This document shows positions 1 through 9,915 of a stretch of 64,000 bases of DNA, piece by piece. The stretch lies in assembly GCA_022059125.1 (NCBI GenBank), contig JAEUWY010000012.1:1612001-1676000 (forward strand), read 5' to 3'. How positions within the stretch are numbered: the stretch's first letter is position 1; each line of letters starts with the position of its first letter. Source of the stretch: Corynespora cassiicola (taxonomy: Eukaryota > Ascomycota > Dothideomycetes > Pleosporales > Corynesporascaceae). The position numbers were made by a program, and so were the translations under genes. The notes below the pieces were generated by a model, which was not told where the DNA came from, made no database searches, and worked only from the letters and a program-made list of their open reading frames with translations.

Positions 1-3000
1 CTTCCACTTTCGATACATCGAGTGGAGATGCTGCTTGGGTCTTCCTTTTTCGTCCGTAAAATCAGGTGTATGCAAACCTGAGAAAAATTCGTCGAGATAT
101 TCCTCGTGGCGGTGCTTTATCCTTTCTTTACGCTCTACGGTCGATGGCGATAGCATGGGTTTGCGTGATGATGATGGTAAATCTGAATATTGAATGCTCA
201 TCGCAAGATTGGACCACCCAACATGCCAATTTGAATCACTCTCAGAGTATTCTGAGTCTGCGTCGGAGCCAGAGAAACCTACTCTAACATCGTACATATC
301 TGCTTGATCCTCACGCTGGCGCAAATTCGTTTGCTCTGACCAGTCAGACAGCGCATCTGGCCTAGCTTGATAGTCATCGCTTCGTTTTTCGTAGCGTTGT
401 CTTTCCATGGAAGACTCAGATCTGAAATATGTTTCAGGGGGCGCAGGAGGGCCCAAATAGAGGTTCGAGATGCTGGAACCTTCGCCTGAGTCCAGATTGT
501 CCGTTTGCTCAAACTCTCGAAATTCCAGGTGACAGAACGTACAACTCCGCCTTGTCGGTTCCAGATTCGTACTCCAAGTCTCGCAGCCTTTTCCCTTTGG
601 ATGCCTCCATCTCTCTTCATCCTCGGAATTTGGCCATTGCGTCCATCTTGAAGTGTCACTCGGTGTTGTCATCTCGCTCCAACTGTACAACCCAGCCGAG
701 TGGGGAGTTTGGGAAATGGGAGAATTCGGCACCGCACGATGACCACCTGGAGGGCATTCATAGTTGTAGTTGGCAGATCTGTCCAGCTCTTGACCACAAG
801 CGGTTGGAATACTCCTGACATACCACGGATTATAAATTGGTGCATCCGGGCTCATAAAGTAGGGTTCGGGGCGTTGGTAGTACGAATGGCCTCTTTGAGG
901 GGATAGGTGAGGTGGGTCGGGCATTGGCGTTGGGCTTTCCGACGGAGTTGGCGGATGAGGTGACGGTGGTGATGGGGGAATGCTGGACCACCCACCTCTT
1001 CCAGCAGCCGAATCATGGCTTAGAAAATAGGACTCTGGATTATAGTCAGAGGCGATATCAGAGTCATCAGGATCAACCGCTAGCTGGTTTTCCAGACTGT
1101 TTATCAAGTCGGATATATCGCCATGATCGTCTGATGCATCAGGGCTCTTGAGCGAAGAATGGCTCCTTTCCTGACACTTTTCGACCCAGGGTTCCCAAGT
1201 CTGGACTCGTTGCCATAAGCCTGGATGCTCTCTTTCAAATTCAGTGGCAGTGAATCCTTTGCGCTCCCATGGCCTTTCGCCAGGGAAGCCCTTATTATTG
1301 ACACCGGGCATACCAATAAGGACCATGCCACCAGATGAGCAATCAGGATCCGGCACGCCACTCTTGTCTCTGGCCTCTAGAATCTCTCGTGCGCATATGA
1401 TAGCAGGATCATCCTCCATACTGTTGGCTCTTCGCATGTCCATGATGCTGCGTATATCGTCGAGATCGGAGCCATGTGGCCACTGGATGTAGTGCATGGG
1501 CTCAGTGAGGAGCACAGTCGTGGATGCAGTAGGGAAGAAATAAAAGGCTGTCGTCGAGATGTGGCCTCCAGAATTCCCCACCTTTTCCGTGGGCTGTGGA
1601 ACATAATGATTGCCAAAGTCGCCAATGGTGGGCCCAATCCATGTGCCCACATCATCTACCGCTTTTGTTAGGGGTGACGTATCCGGAGTAGACATCTCTC
1701 GGTCGCGACTTCTCGATCCAGCGCCGCCTCGAAGACTTGGCCCACCATATTTGTGCCCCGTCTTCTTGTACAAGAGCCTCCCCTTCGACTCTCTGTCGCC
1801 TTTCAAATCAATTTCCACTTGTCCTATCAAATCTTTCATCTGCCGGACCATGCTTTCAATCCGGTTCAACTCCAGCTTCCGTGTCTCAGCGGCAAAGCTT
1901 GCCCTCTGTGATATTCCCCGGAAATAGTCTGCTTCTTTTTGTCTCTCTTCCAGTCCGTGATACAATGTGCTGAGGATCTCTCTATCCCTGAAAAGATTTT
2001 GTTGAGCTTCATCCAGTTGCTTTGCCAACTGCTCATTCAGGCGCTTCAGATGCAAATTCTCTTTCTCAATGCTACTAGTCAACTTTCTCAAGCGCGGGTC
2101 AGGGACCATTTGCTGGGGTAATGGCTTCTCGCCACGCTTTAAAACACCATCTCTAAGCCACTCGCGAGGCTGCTTTAACGCGCTTGCTCTTGAGAAACTC
2201 CTGTTGAGCGGTAATGGTCGCTCAAGTGCCTCATCAGCACCATGTATAGAAGGTTCCTGAGGTACGTAACTAATCCCAGGGGTAAAAGATTGGTCAGATG
2301 AGGTTTCTGATATGGAGCTTGAATATCTCTTTTGTGATGAGGTGGTGTCCCTATCATGCCAATCATAACTCCGGTCACCAACGCTTCGCCCATGCGTTTC
2401 AAACGCATCGTCTGCCACGTCGGGCATGTCCGACTCCTCCAAATGAATGTCTGCACTGCTGGCAATAAAAGTGTCTCCCCCATCGTTCCATTGGTCCCCT
2501 ACCTCCTGCTCCCAGCTTCTGCCCATATCCTGGAAAATCTTCTTGATGGAGTTTTTCAATGCCTTCTGCACGCCGTTGTTAGGAATCCTGTTAATCAACT
2601 TTGGCCCCTGAGTCCGAGTCCAAGGCGTAGAAAGATCAACCGCGGTCCTGTCTTGAAACACGCGCAGAGCCATCTCATGAGTCCCGCCATTGGGAAAATG
2701 CACAACGGCGGACGGATTGGCATGGATCAGAGACCCGGATCCGGGGACGGGGCCAGGAATCGAGAATCCAGCTGGCAGTTCAATATATGTGTGGGCTCCG
2801 GGGAATACGCCAGAAGCTGGAGAGCGTGTGGATCCAGAAGAGTGAAATGAAGATTCGTATTGGTACAGTGGCGGAGATGGAGTAGGAGCTATGAAGTTTT
2901 CGCGATCTTCTTCCTCGCGCAGCCATCGATACGACTGGTCGGTTCGGAGACTCGAAGTAAACTTGGGGATGGGCAAGTCGGCATCCGGCGTCTCTCGTCC

Positions 3001-3588
3001 CAACCCGAAATTGCTACCTATCTCCACATAGAGATCTGGGCTAGGCGGCCTGTCGCTATCATAGAAGCGAATTTCCTCGTTCTCATGGACGCTCGGCAGG
3101 TGCTGCGTATTGGAGCGTCTGAGAGCCTCGACCTCCTCAACGCTTAATCCGTCCTGCCGATCGATCCTCGGCAGGTCATCGATCTGGTCGCGGAGGTGCC
3201 GGAGTTCGGGTTCTTCGTATATCTTTGCATGGCGATGATGCGCGCTCTGCAGACCGGCTGCAGACGCAGCATCCTCACAACCATACTGTGCAGCTACGCC
3301 ACACGTGCCCTCCAAAACCTTCTCTTCCAACTCGATGAGCCTGCTCCAGCCCTCCACTCCCACCTCTTCGACCTCTTGGAGCGTGTCCAGCAGCTGGATC
3401 ACCCACTCGAAGCTTCCCATATTGCCATGCTCTTCGCTAGACAGCAGCCCCTGAAGCTCGTTTCGCACCACGGCCAGCTGAGAGGCCGCCTTGCGCAGTT
3501 TATGCTCATCAGAAGAGCGTATACCGAGAGAGGAGAGGGTACTGAGGAGCTGGTCATAAGTGTGTGTAGGGGGCAACTCGAGCGGCAT
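1..3588 (-). CDS. large uncharacterised protein, C-terminus beyond the window
   Basis: A single uninterrupted reading frame starts at the ATG at 3588 and stays open to base 1, giving at least 1196 residues with no stop, so the 3' end lies off the left edge. I do not recognise the family. The first 130 residues are predicted mostly helical. Next come acidic and proline-rich stretches, then a long charged heptad-like region at about residues 490-590 that should form a coiled coil. After that comes a mixed region rich in Trp, Ser, Pro and acidic residues (for example 'HPGLWQRVQTWEPWVEK' near residue 780), then Ser/Pro-rich, probably disordered sequence. There is no signal peptide, no membrane span and no obvious catalytic motif. 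The absence of introns over 3.6 kb is unusual beside its intron-rich neighbours. A scaffold or cytoskeleton-linked role would fit the architecture, but that is a guess. Confidence 0.75.
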   Translation of the reverse strand, partial: MPLELPPTHTYDQLLSTLSSLGIRSSDEHKLRKAASQLAVVRNELQGLLSSEEHGNMGSFEWVIQLLDTLQEVEEVGVEGWSRLIELEEKVLEGTCGVAAQYGCEDAASAAGLQSAHHRHAKIYEEPELRHLRDQIDDLPRIDRQDGLSVEEVEALRRSNTQHLPSVHENEEIRFYDSDRPPSPDLYVEIGSNFGLGRETPDADLPIPKFTSSLRTDQSYRWLREEEDRENFIAPTPSPPLYQYESSFHSSGSTRSPASGVFPGAHTYIELPAGFSIPGPVPGSGSLIHANPSAVVHFPNGGTHEMALRVFQDRTAVDLSTPWTRTQGPKLINRIPNNGVQKALKNSIKKIFQDMGRSWEQEVGDQWNDGGDTFIASSADIHLEESDMPDVADDAFETHGRSVGDRSYDWHDRDTTSSQKRYSSSISETSSDQSFTPGISYVPQEPSIHGADEALERPLPLNRSFSRASALKQPREWLRDGVLKRGEKPLPQQMVPDPRLRKLTSSIEKENLHLKRLNEQLAKQLDEAQQNLFRDREILSTLYHGLEERQKEADYFRGISQRASFAAETRKLELNRIESMVRQMKDLIGQVEIDLKGDRESKGRLLYKKTGHKYGGPSLRGGAGSRSRDREMSTPDTSPLTKAVDDVGTWIGPTIGDFGNHYVPQPTEKVGNSGGHISTTAFYFFPTASTTVLLTEPMHYIQWPHGSDLDDIRSIMDMRRANSMEDDPAIICAREILEARDKSGVPDPDCSSGGMVLIGMPGVNNKGFPGERPWERKGFTATEFEREHPGLWQRVQTWEPWVEKCQERSHSSLKSPDASDDHGDISDLINSLENQLAVDPDDSDIASDYNPESYFLSHDSAAGRGGWSSIPPSPPSPHPPTPSESPTPMPDPPHLSPQRGHSYYQRPEPYFMSPDAPIYNPWYVRSIPTACGQELDRSANYNYECPPGGHRAVPNSPISQTPHSAGLYSWSEMTTPSDTSRWTQWPNSEDEERWRHPKGKGCETWSTNLEPTRRSCTFCHLEFREFEQTDNLDSGEGSSISNLYLGPPAPPETYFRSESSMERQRYEKRSDDYQARPDALSDWSEQTNLRQREDQADMYDVRVGFSGSDADSEYSESDSNWHVGWSNLAMSIQYSDLPSSSRKPMLSPSTVERKERIKHRHEEYLDEFFSGLHTPDFTDEKGRPKQHLHSMYRKWK

Positions 3589-5225
3589 GGTTGCTGCTTC
3601 CGCTTCCGCTCCTGCTTCTGCGTATCCGCGCCTGCGCCTCCGAGTGGCCAACTTTCGCGACTATTATGGAAGAAAGAAAACAGACAAAACCTTGTTCAAG
3701 AAGGGGAAAAATAAGGCAAATGCCTGGAGCAATAGGATAAAGCCTGACTTGCACGGCGGGGGGTGGGTCAAAGCACAACAAGGAATTCGAGCCTGGAAGA
3801 CGATCCTGTGGCCACACGCTCTCTCATTTACTGAACCCACCAACGAATGGAACTGGTCGCCAGGTATCAACGCTATGTGCTGTGTAGGCCCAGCAGCACA
3901 ACACCCAGAACCCACAATTTTTATACATGGTGTCCCCGCGCGTTCGCACATCACGAGGGCACTAAATCTGGGGAAGTGACAGCTAGCAGAGTGACAGAAA
4001 AGTGGAGGGAGTGGTGATGGACAAGTTGCTGTGATGTGAAGTTTACCACACCATTCCCGGGGCCAACTACCAGGCAGATTGGCCTGCGGTCTGGCAATCG
4101 AACACAAGGGATGCCATGGGTGGCATCATCATCATCATCACTACCCACCTATCCGCCCTTGCAATCGCCCATGGAGGCCCTACAAACCGGCGCATCGCCA
4201 TGGCAAACAACGCCCCAAGACCCGCTGACGAGACATACTCTGCCAGAGTATCGAATAGGAGCCCACAAACAACGCTCTACACTTCACATCACACATCACA
4301 TCACATCCACACGATGGAAGAAAAAGGTTGGTGCATAGCATCAGACGCCACTCCCGCGTCCAAACTCAAGAGGAAAAACACTCCCCTAGATTTGCATTTC
4401 ATCCCTTCTCCCTTGCTAAACCCGACCCAACCCCGAGCCAAAGAACCGAAAACAAATGCAAAGAGAGAGGAAAACAAAAACAAACAGCATTTGATGAAAA
4501 ACGAATCTCGTGTGCGCCCCCAATCTAAAAATAAAAGGACTCCATCATCCTTTGTGGGAAATAAACCATGTTACTTGCTGTATGGGGTATACCGATGTAT
4601 TGAAACGCAGCCCGGTCTTTTGGTGCAGAAAGATAAGTGTGTATAATGGGCTCGACTCGTGAAGCCAGAGCTCCGATGGGAGAAGATAAAAAAAAATGGA
4701 GAAGAAACGAAAGGAAAGAAGCTTTGGCGTCGGCCTCGGCTTCGGCAGAAGAAATCGATGAGCGAGCGCCACGGAAATGTTAAGTGAAAACCGGGAAGAG
4801 CAGGCCTAGAACACCAGCGAGTCGTGGCGTGTCGGCATGAACCAGTGTTGGCAGGGGAAAAAAAGATGGGAAAAGGAAAAATCGTTCATGGAAGAAGGCG
4901 ACAGGAAGATGCCGCAAGTGCCGAGAGAGTTAGGATCGATGCTCGTTGGTTGGAAAGGGAATTCGTGAAAAAAGGAAAAGGACTTTTGGTTGTAGTGACT
5001 CTCACAGGTGACTCGTTACCGTGGACGACTGGTTGTTGAGATGGTCGTGGAGTCACACATGCACTTCGTCTCATGCTCCCCTCATTGCCTTGCCGTCGTG
5101 CTTTTTTGGAGTTCGATTTGCGCCAAACGCCTCCGTGTGTGCCACCTCTGATGTGGCGCATCGGAATGAACCGGGCGCAGCCCAACGCCCAAGGTCCCAT
5201 AGGAAAATGTCATTGGATAAGTGCT
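3589..5225. other. intergenic, no gene seen
   Basis: This 1.6 kb stretch lies upstream of the large gene at 1-3588 and downstream of the gene at 5226-6167, so it should hold the promoter of the first and the 3' UTR of the second. It contains a short ATC triplet run at about 4126-4142 and an A-rich patch at about 4690-4720. Reading frames here are short, on both strands, and resemble no protein family I know. Confidence 0.6.
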
Positions 5226-6167
5226 TTAGGATACCTGGATGGGGGATGCGGGAGTGCGGCCTCGCCGGATACTCTCTGCACTGCTGTCGGCACGGTCGCG
5301 TGCTTGTGCTTCAGCCTGCTGCTGTGCCTTGCGGAGGGCGGCCCTCGCTTCCTCGAAAGGCAGGCCTTGGCTGCGCTTGGGTGAGTTGCGGCGGGAGTTG
5401 GCCTGAGATCCTGGCTTGGAGGTTGGGTTTGAAGTTGGGTTTGAAGGGGTGAGGCCACGGATGCTGTTCGCCCTGGAGGCGGCGCGCGAGTTGGCCCTGG
5501 TGCTGGGCAGGCTGGCGCCATCGCGAAGACTTTCGGGCCCAGAACGATATTGTGTAGAACGAGAGTCTTGCGAGCGGCGGCGCTCGGTCGTCTCTCCGCC
5601 CCGCTCGAAGGAGTTCGCGCGGGAACGGACGTAATTTGGATCGTCGCCCTTGAGCATGTGGCGGAAAGCCTTTGTGCCGGGGTCGATACACCACAGCTTG
5701 TAGGGGCCTGGGATGAACTCGCCCTCTTCGTCCCAGCACTGGACCCAGGCGATGCCGTCGTCGAGACGGAAGAAGCCGACGTCAATCTGCTTGCCCCGGC
5801 CGTCGTCGATCTTGCCGTACTTCTTGCGGATCTCGTAGTCGGGGGCCAAGAGATAGCGCTTCAGGACCTTGGAGTAACGGACAGGGACAGGGGGCGACAT
5901 CTTGACAATCTCCTTGACCTTGGGCTTCTCGGTGTCAACGGCTTCGACGGGTCCGCCGTCTTGGGTTTTGGATTCATCATGGCCGGCAGGGGTGTCCTTA
6001 TCCGTGGCAATGAGGTACCATCCTCGACCAGGGATGTGCTCGTAGATGCCTGGAACGGGCGAGTCCCAGTGCTCAGTCTTCCTCTTTGGCCTTTCGGACC
6101 TTGAGCTCTTGAACCATTTCTGGGGTTGGAAGAGAGTCTGCGTAGCGACAAAGAGGTTTGGCGTCAT
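5226..6167 (-). CDS. uncharacterised basic protein with RS-like tail
   Basis: A single-exon frame of 313 codons. I chose the ATG at 6167 because coding-like sequence begins there. The frame is open further upstream to an ATG at 6746, but that extension is Pro/Ser/His-rich and reads like untranslated leader. Residues 30-60 ('SPVPGIYEHIPGRGWYLIA') and about 105-190 ('YLLAPDYEIRKKYGKIDDG', 'FFRLDDGIAWVQCWDEEGE') look like a compact folded core rich in aromatic residues. From about residue 190 the protein becomes Arg/Ser/Asn/Pro-rich with repeated RANS- and NPTS-type units, typical of a disordered, phosphorylatable tail. The end is helical and rich in Ala, Gln and Arg. I do not recognise the family, and the function is unknown. 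Confidence 0.65.
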   Translation of the reverse strand: MTPNLFVATQTLFQPQKWFKSSRSERPKRKTEHWDSPVPGIYEHIPGRGWYLIATDKDTPAGHDESKTQDGGPVEAVDTEKPKVKEIVKMSPPVPVRYSKVLKRYLLAPDYEIRKKYGKIDDGRGKQIDVGFFRLDDGIAWVQCWDEEGEFIPGPYKLWCIDPGTKAFRHMLKGDDPNYVRSRANSFERGGETTERRRSQDSRSTQYRSGPESLRDGASLPSTRANSRAASRANSIRGLTPSNPTSNPTSKPGSQANSRRNSPKRSQGLPFEEARAALRKAQQQAEAQARDRADSSAESIRRGRTPASPIQVS

Positions 6168-8465
6168 TCCAGATGGATGGTCTCTCTGTTTCTTTGGAAG
6201 TGGAATCGAGGATGGAGAGGTTGCAAGTTGGATGCTGTCTTTGCAAGAGGACTGCGGAGGTACAGTTATAAGGCTCAAGGTTGGCTGTGGGGTGGCGCTA
6301 TAAAGGGGCGGTCGGGTCCCAACGACTGCCCAGGCGGGTGCTTTGGGGAAAAGCACGTGCGCAGGGAATGGTGTCAGAAAAGGAGCTGGTGTGCTACAGC
6401 GGAAACAACCAGTCCTGGAGGAAGGAGGGGTCACACGAGGATGGGCCTGGGACGTGAGTGGTGGATGCGAGTCGCGGATCGCGACGTGCAAAGCACGCAG
6501 TGGTGGCGCGGGAAAGTGGTGCGAGTGGAGAGAAGTCTTGGAAAAACGGTTTTGTGTGTAGGGCAAAAACAAAAAAAGGTGCAGACGAGGGCCGGCGACT
6601 ATTATAAAAACGACGGGAGCTAAACTAGTGTTGAGCCAGGGCAGAGACTTTTGGGCATGGAAATGACAGGAACCTGGAATTAATATTAACTTCGACACGC
6701 CACCGTTCCGCGAGGGCGACGGCGAGTGTGGGCGTCGGGGAATCATCTGAAAATTCGGCCACGGTCGCCCCTGGAACGAGGTACAGCCCCTACCCTACCA
6801 TCAGAATTCGTCATCTCTCAGCTGTGCGCTCAATCAGCGCCGCCTCAGCAGCCGGCCATGTGGGTAACGCGCGCGCCGTCCGGCTGCCGGAATCCAAGGC
6901 CTGGCATATCCGGGCGCTGCGTGGCTGCTGGGGGGGAGGGCTCGTCGATTGCTGCTTTGCGACACGCACAGATGGCACGTACAGGAGCGTACAGGCACGT
7001 ACAGATGGTCCCTCGCCGTTGCTTCTGATAAACACGGCGCGAGGCCAATCAACCCGGGGAGCTCAGCACGGGGGCGCCGTGGCCGTCGGGAGAAGTCGCG
7101 AGCGCGAGATAAAGGCGGCTGACGTGCGACATGGATGCAGAGGGCCTCTGTATCCCGTCGCCTGTTTGGACAGGCGCGGGCGGGCGGTGTGGTGTTGTTG
7201 TCGTTGCTGGTGCGCCATGGGAACCGTGAGAACCTGAGCTGTGCTCACGCAGCCATCATTAGCGAGAGAATGGCCGTAAGGGTAAGGGCAGCGACGACAA
7301 GAAACGACTCTGTCGCCCTGGTCCCCGGCCGCCGCGATCTGCTCTCCCTTCCCCCGCCGCGTCGAATTTCGTCCTTTGCTGATCCGCTGCTGCCATCTGA
7401 TGTCGGGCAACCACATGCGCCAGCACTGCCTCCGCATGCCCACCCGCGCACCTCCGCCCTCGCCGCACCCTGCGTCTCCCGGCCGACGTCAGACATGGGC
7501 GACGGCGCCTGTGGTGTAGTGTGCTGTGGCCCGCCGTACGGTACCCACCTGCCGCTTTATCGCTGAGGGCCCGCGCCTGACAGCAGGCGGTGTGGTGTAG
7601 TGGGAATGTCGAGCGCTCTGCTGTGGTTTCAAGCGAAAAGGGAATCGGGGGGGATGGCGGCCCCCCCCCCCCCAAAACCCCCAACCCAACCCAACCCATG
7701 TTCATGCATGGCACACCCGCCCGGCCAAGCGAGAAACAACAGCCAGCGGCACTCATGCCATCCTCTGTCCTGTTTACTCGCAAACGTCGTGCGACACGTC
7801 GCTAATCTGGCAATCTGCATGCGGCGACGCTGCCAGCCTGTGCCAACCAGTGCCAACCAGCCTCTGCCGTCGGGCTCTGCCTGTCAATGCATTTGCACAG
7901 CCTGCGCCTTACATCACCGCGTCCTATGCGTCTGAACATCATACATCTACCTGATGGCTTGGCGCAGAAAGGACCGACAGGCTGCCTCGGATCACTTGTG
8001 CTGTGACGCTCGCTCGCATGAGTAGGCTGCCAGACGATGCCCTGGTACAGTTCGCGACAGGCCCAGCGCATGCCATGGATCGTCCGCTGCGGGCGTCGCG
8101 TGCCGCTGTGATGCAATACTGAATATTCCACGCTTGCGCGGGAGCCGACAAACCCTAGGTCCGAAATATGTGCGAGGTCAGGGCCTGCCTCGGGTCTCAC
8201 GACACCACCACCAACAACACTGCACCACCAAGAGAGCATGCGACGTCAGTCTTCGGATCAAGTGGTGGTATTTTTCCATTGCAACTCCTACCGCTCACCC
8301 CAGACCGTGCCTCATTTCCCAGCCCGTCGGTCAGGCTGAACGTGTGCAATTGTTTTGGATACATGCTCCTCTCATGTCAGAGCGGATCGAAATGCCACCC
8401 GAAGAGAAGTGCCCATTGTCATAACTAGAGACGCCTTGTATGCCCCGCCCAAACTAACCACCACT
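6168..8465. other. GC-rich intergenic region, no gene seen
   Basis: This 2.3 kb stretch separates the 5' end of the gene at 5226-6167 from the 3' end of the eL32 gene. It is GC-rich and contains short imperfect repeats of a GTACAG-type unit at about 6977-7008, a CCAACCAGTG-type direct repeat at about 7836-7860 and a C homopolymer of about 14 bases near 7659-7672. Several frames of 70-175 codons exist on both strands, but they overlap each other, have biased composition and match no family I know. The left part probably carries the long leader of the upstream gene. Confidence 0.55.
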
Positions 8466-9247
8466 TTATGACTCCGTCTTGACGCGCGCGTTGCCGTTCG
8501 TGACCTTGACGCCCAGCTGCTTCGCCCTGGCGATGATGTCGATGCGCTTGCGGGCAGAGACGGCGTGTGAGATCCTGTTACATGTTAGCACGGTTGCCCG
8601 GTCGTGCCGTCATCGGGGGGCGAGCCTACTCAGCGGCGAAGGTCTGGTTGTGCATCAGGAGAAGGTTGACGTCGCGGACTAGGCACTGTTGTTAGCTTGT
8701 GGCAATTGCCAAACCACTCGGGAGAAATGTACCGTTGTTGACGACGAAAGCCTTGTGGCCGGAAGGCATCAGGTGGCGGGTCTTCTTGTTGGATCCGTAG
8801 CCAATCTGTACATCATCCCGTCAGTCACTATCCCCAGGCATCTTGGTCCCATGTGTTCCATATTCCCCGCACGTGGCCGCGTCGAAACTTGTCGAAAAGT
8901 GAGAGAGGGAGGAAAGAGTGCATACCTTGGGCCTGGAATTCTGTTAGTAAAAGATTTCGAGATCCGAACTTGCCAAAGGGAAACTCACATAGCGGCCTGG
9001 CCCTTGAACCGCCTGCGGACGCGGTTGTCAATACCCTTGGGCTTCCTCCATGACGGGTCAACGCCTTCCCAATGTCAGCTCCAGTTCTCTCTCAAACACC
9101 CAGGGCATCTCACATTTGAAGCGATCCGACTGGTGGCGGTTGAAGCGCTTGGTGTCTACGTTCCGTTAATCATCCATCTTCCAGGAAATTTTCGGGGTCG
9201 AGCGTACGCTTCTTGACGATCGCAACGTGCTTCTTAGCCGGGGCCAT
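8466..9247 (-). CDS. RPL32: 60S ribosomal protein eL32
   Basis: Cytosolic large-subunit ribosomal protein eL32, 131 residues, the normal length. Exons in coding order: 9208-9247, 9114-9155, 8989-9064, 8926-8932, 8733-8805, 8630-8678 and 8466-8574, which sum to 396 nt. The protein starts MAPAKKHVAIVKK and shows the hallmark runs RHQSDRFKC, WRKPKGIDNRVRRRFKG, PKIGYGSNKKTRH and PSGHKAFVVNN. All six introns are 49-56 nt and begin with GT and end with AG. The fourth exon is only 7 nt long and supplies the end of the Met codon plus Pro-Lys of 'AMPKIGYG'. The bases directly before the ATG read ACAG, so a further intron probably ends at the start codon, as is common in fungal ribosomal protein genes. 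The start is fixed by family N-termini. Confidence 0.95.
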
Positions 9248-9915
9248 CTGTAGAACCTGTTGTTAGTATCGAGGGTGGCGTAGAGGTGAGCGGGTAGTCG
9301 TACTTTGTCGAATTGGTGAGGTTGTCGAGATCGGGTTGACGTTGGAGTTCGCAAAGTCGAAAATGCGTGGGAGCGCCAGTGGTCGTGGCCAAGACCGCCT
9401 TGGCGCGCTAGCGCAAGCGAGAAATCGACCAACCATACCACCGCCCACGCCTGCCTACGCCTGCCCACTCGAAAATTTGTCTCCACGCTTCCTGGGCTGG
9501 AACGCCCAAGATGCTGTTGCACGAAAATGTATCGTAGTGATTGTGATGGACGCTGCTGAGGTTCACGGAATTTCACAAATGGGACAGACGAGTCAACAAT
9601 CAGAAAGGTCAGCAGTCAGACAGGTCAGAGCCTCAAACATCACACTTATGCGGCTAAGAGGTCACGAACTGAATTCCGTGTCATGTGGGATTACTATGTA
9701 TGCTTTCTGCTAGACGGTTTTCGACGTATCTAGCCGAACCATGCTGTGTGTAAACAGGCTCAGGGTATGTTGATGTTCTCTGATATCATTCATGCTCCAT
9801 GTGTGATGGTGAATGCTGCACTGCACTTCGTCATGGCGAAATCCATCTTGAAGCCGTCCAAAGGAAACGTAGCCGTAGTGACTGGGCACTGATGTATTCG
9901 CAAGTGTCGGTGTGC
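9248..9915. other. intergenic: RPL32 leader/promoter and DCN1 3' flank
   Basis: About 670 nt between the start codon of RPL32 and the stop codon of DCN1, both on the minus strand. The part next to RPL32 should contain its leader, probably with a 5'-UTR intron, and its promoter. No coding sequence is supported here. Confidence 0.5.

Noticed and set aside
5550..6104. Plus-strand frame of 184 codons opposite the gene at 5226-6167
   Set aside because: It is the mirror frame of a coding region; the minus strand shows ordered, domain-like sequence and the plus strand does not.
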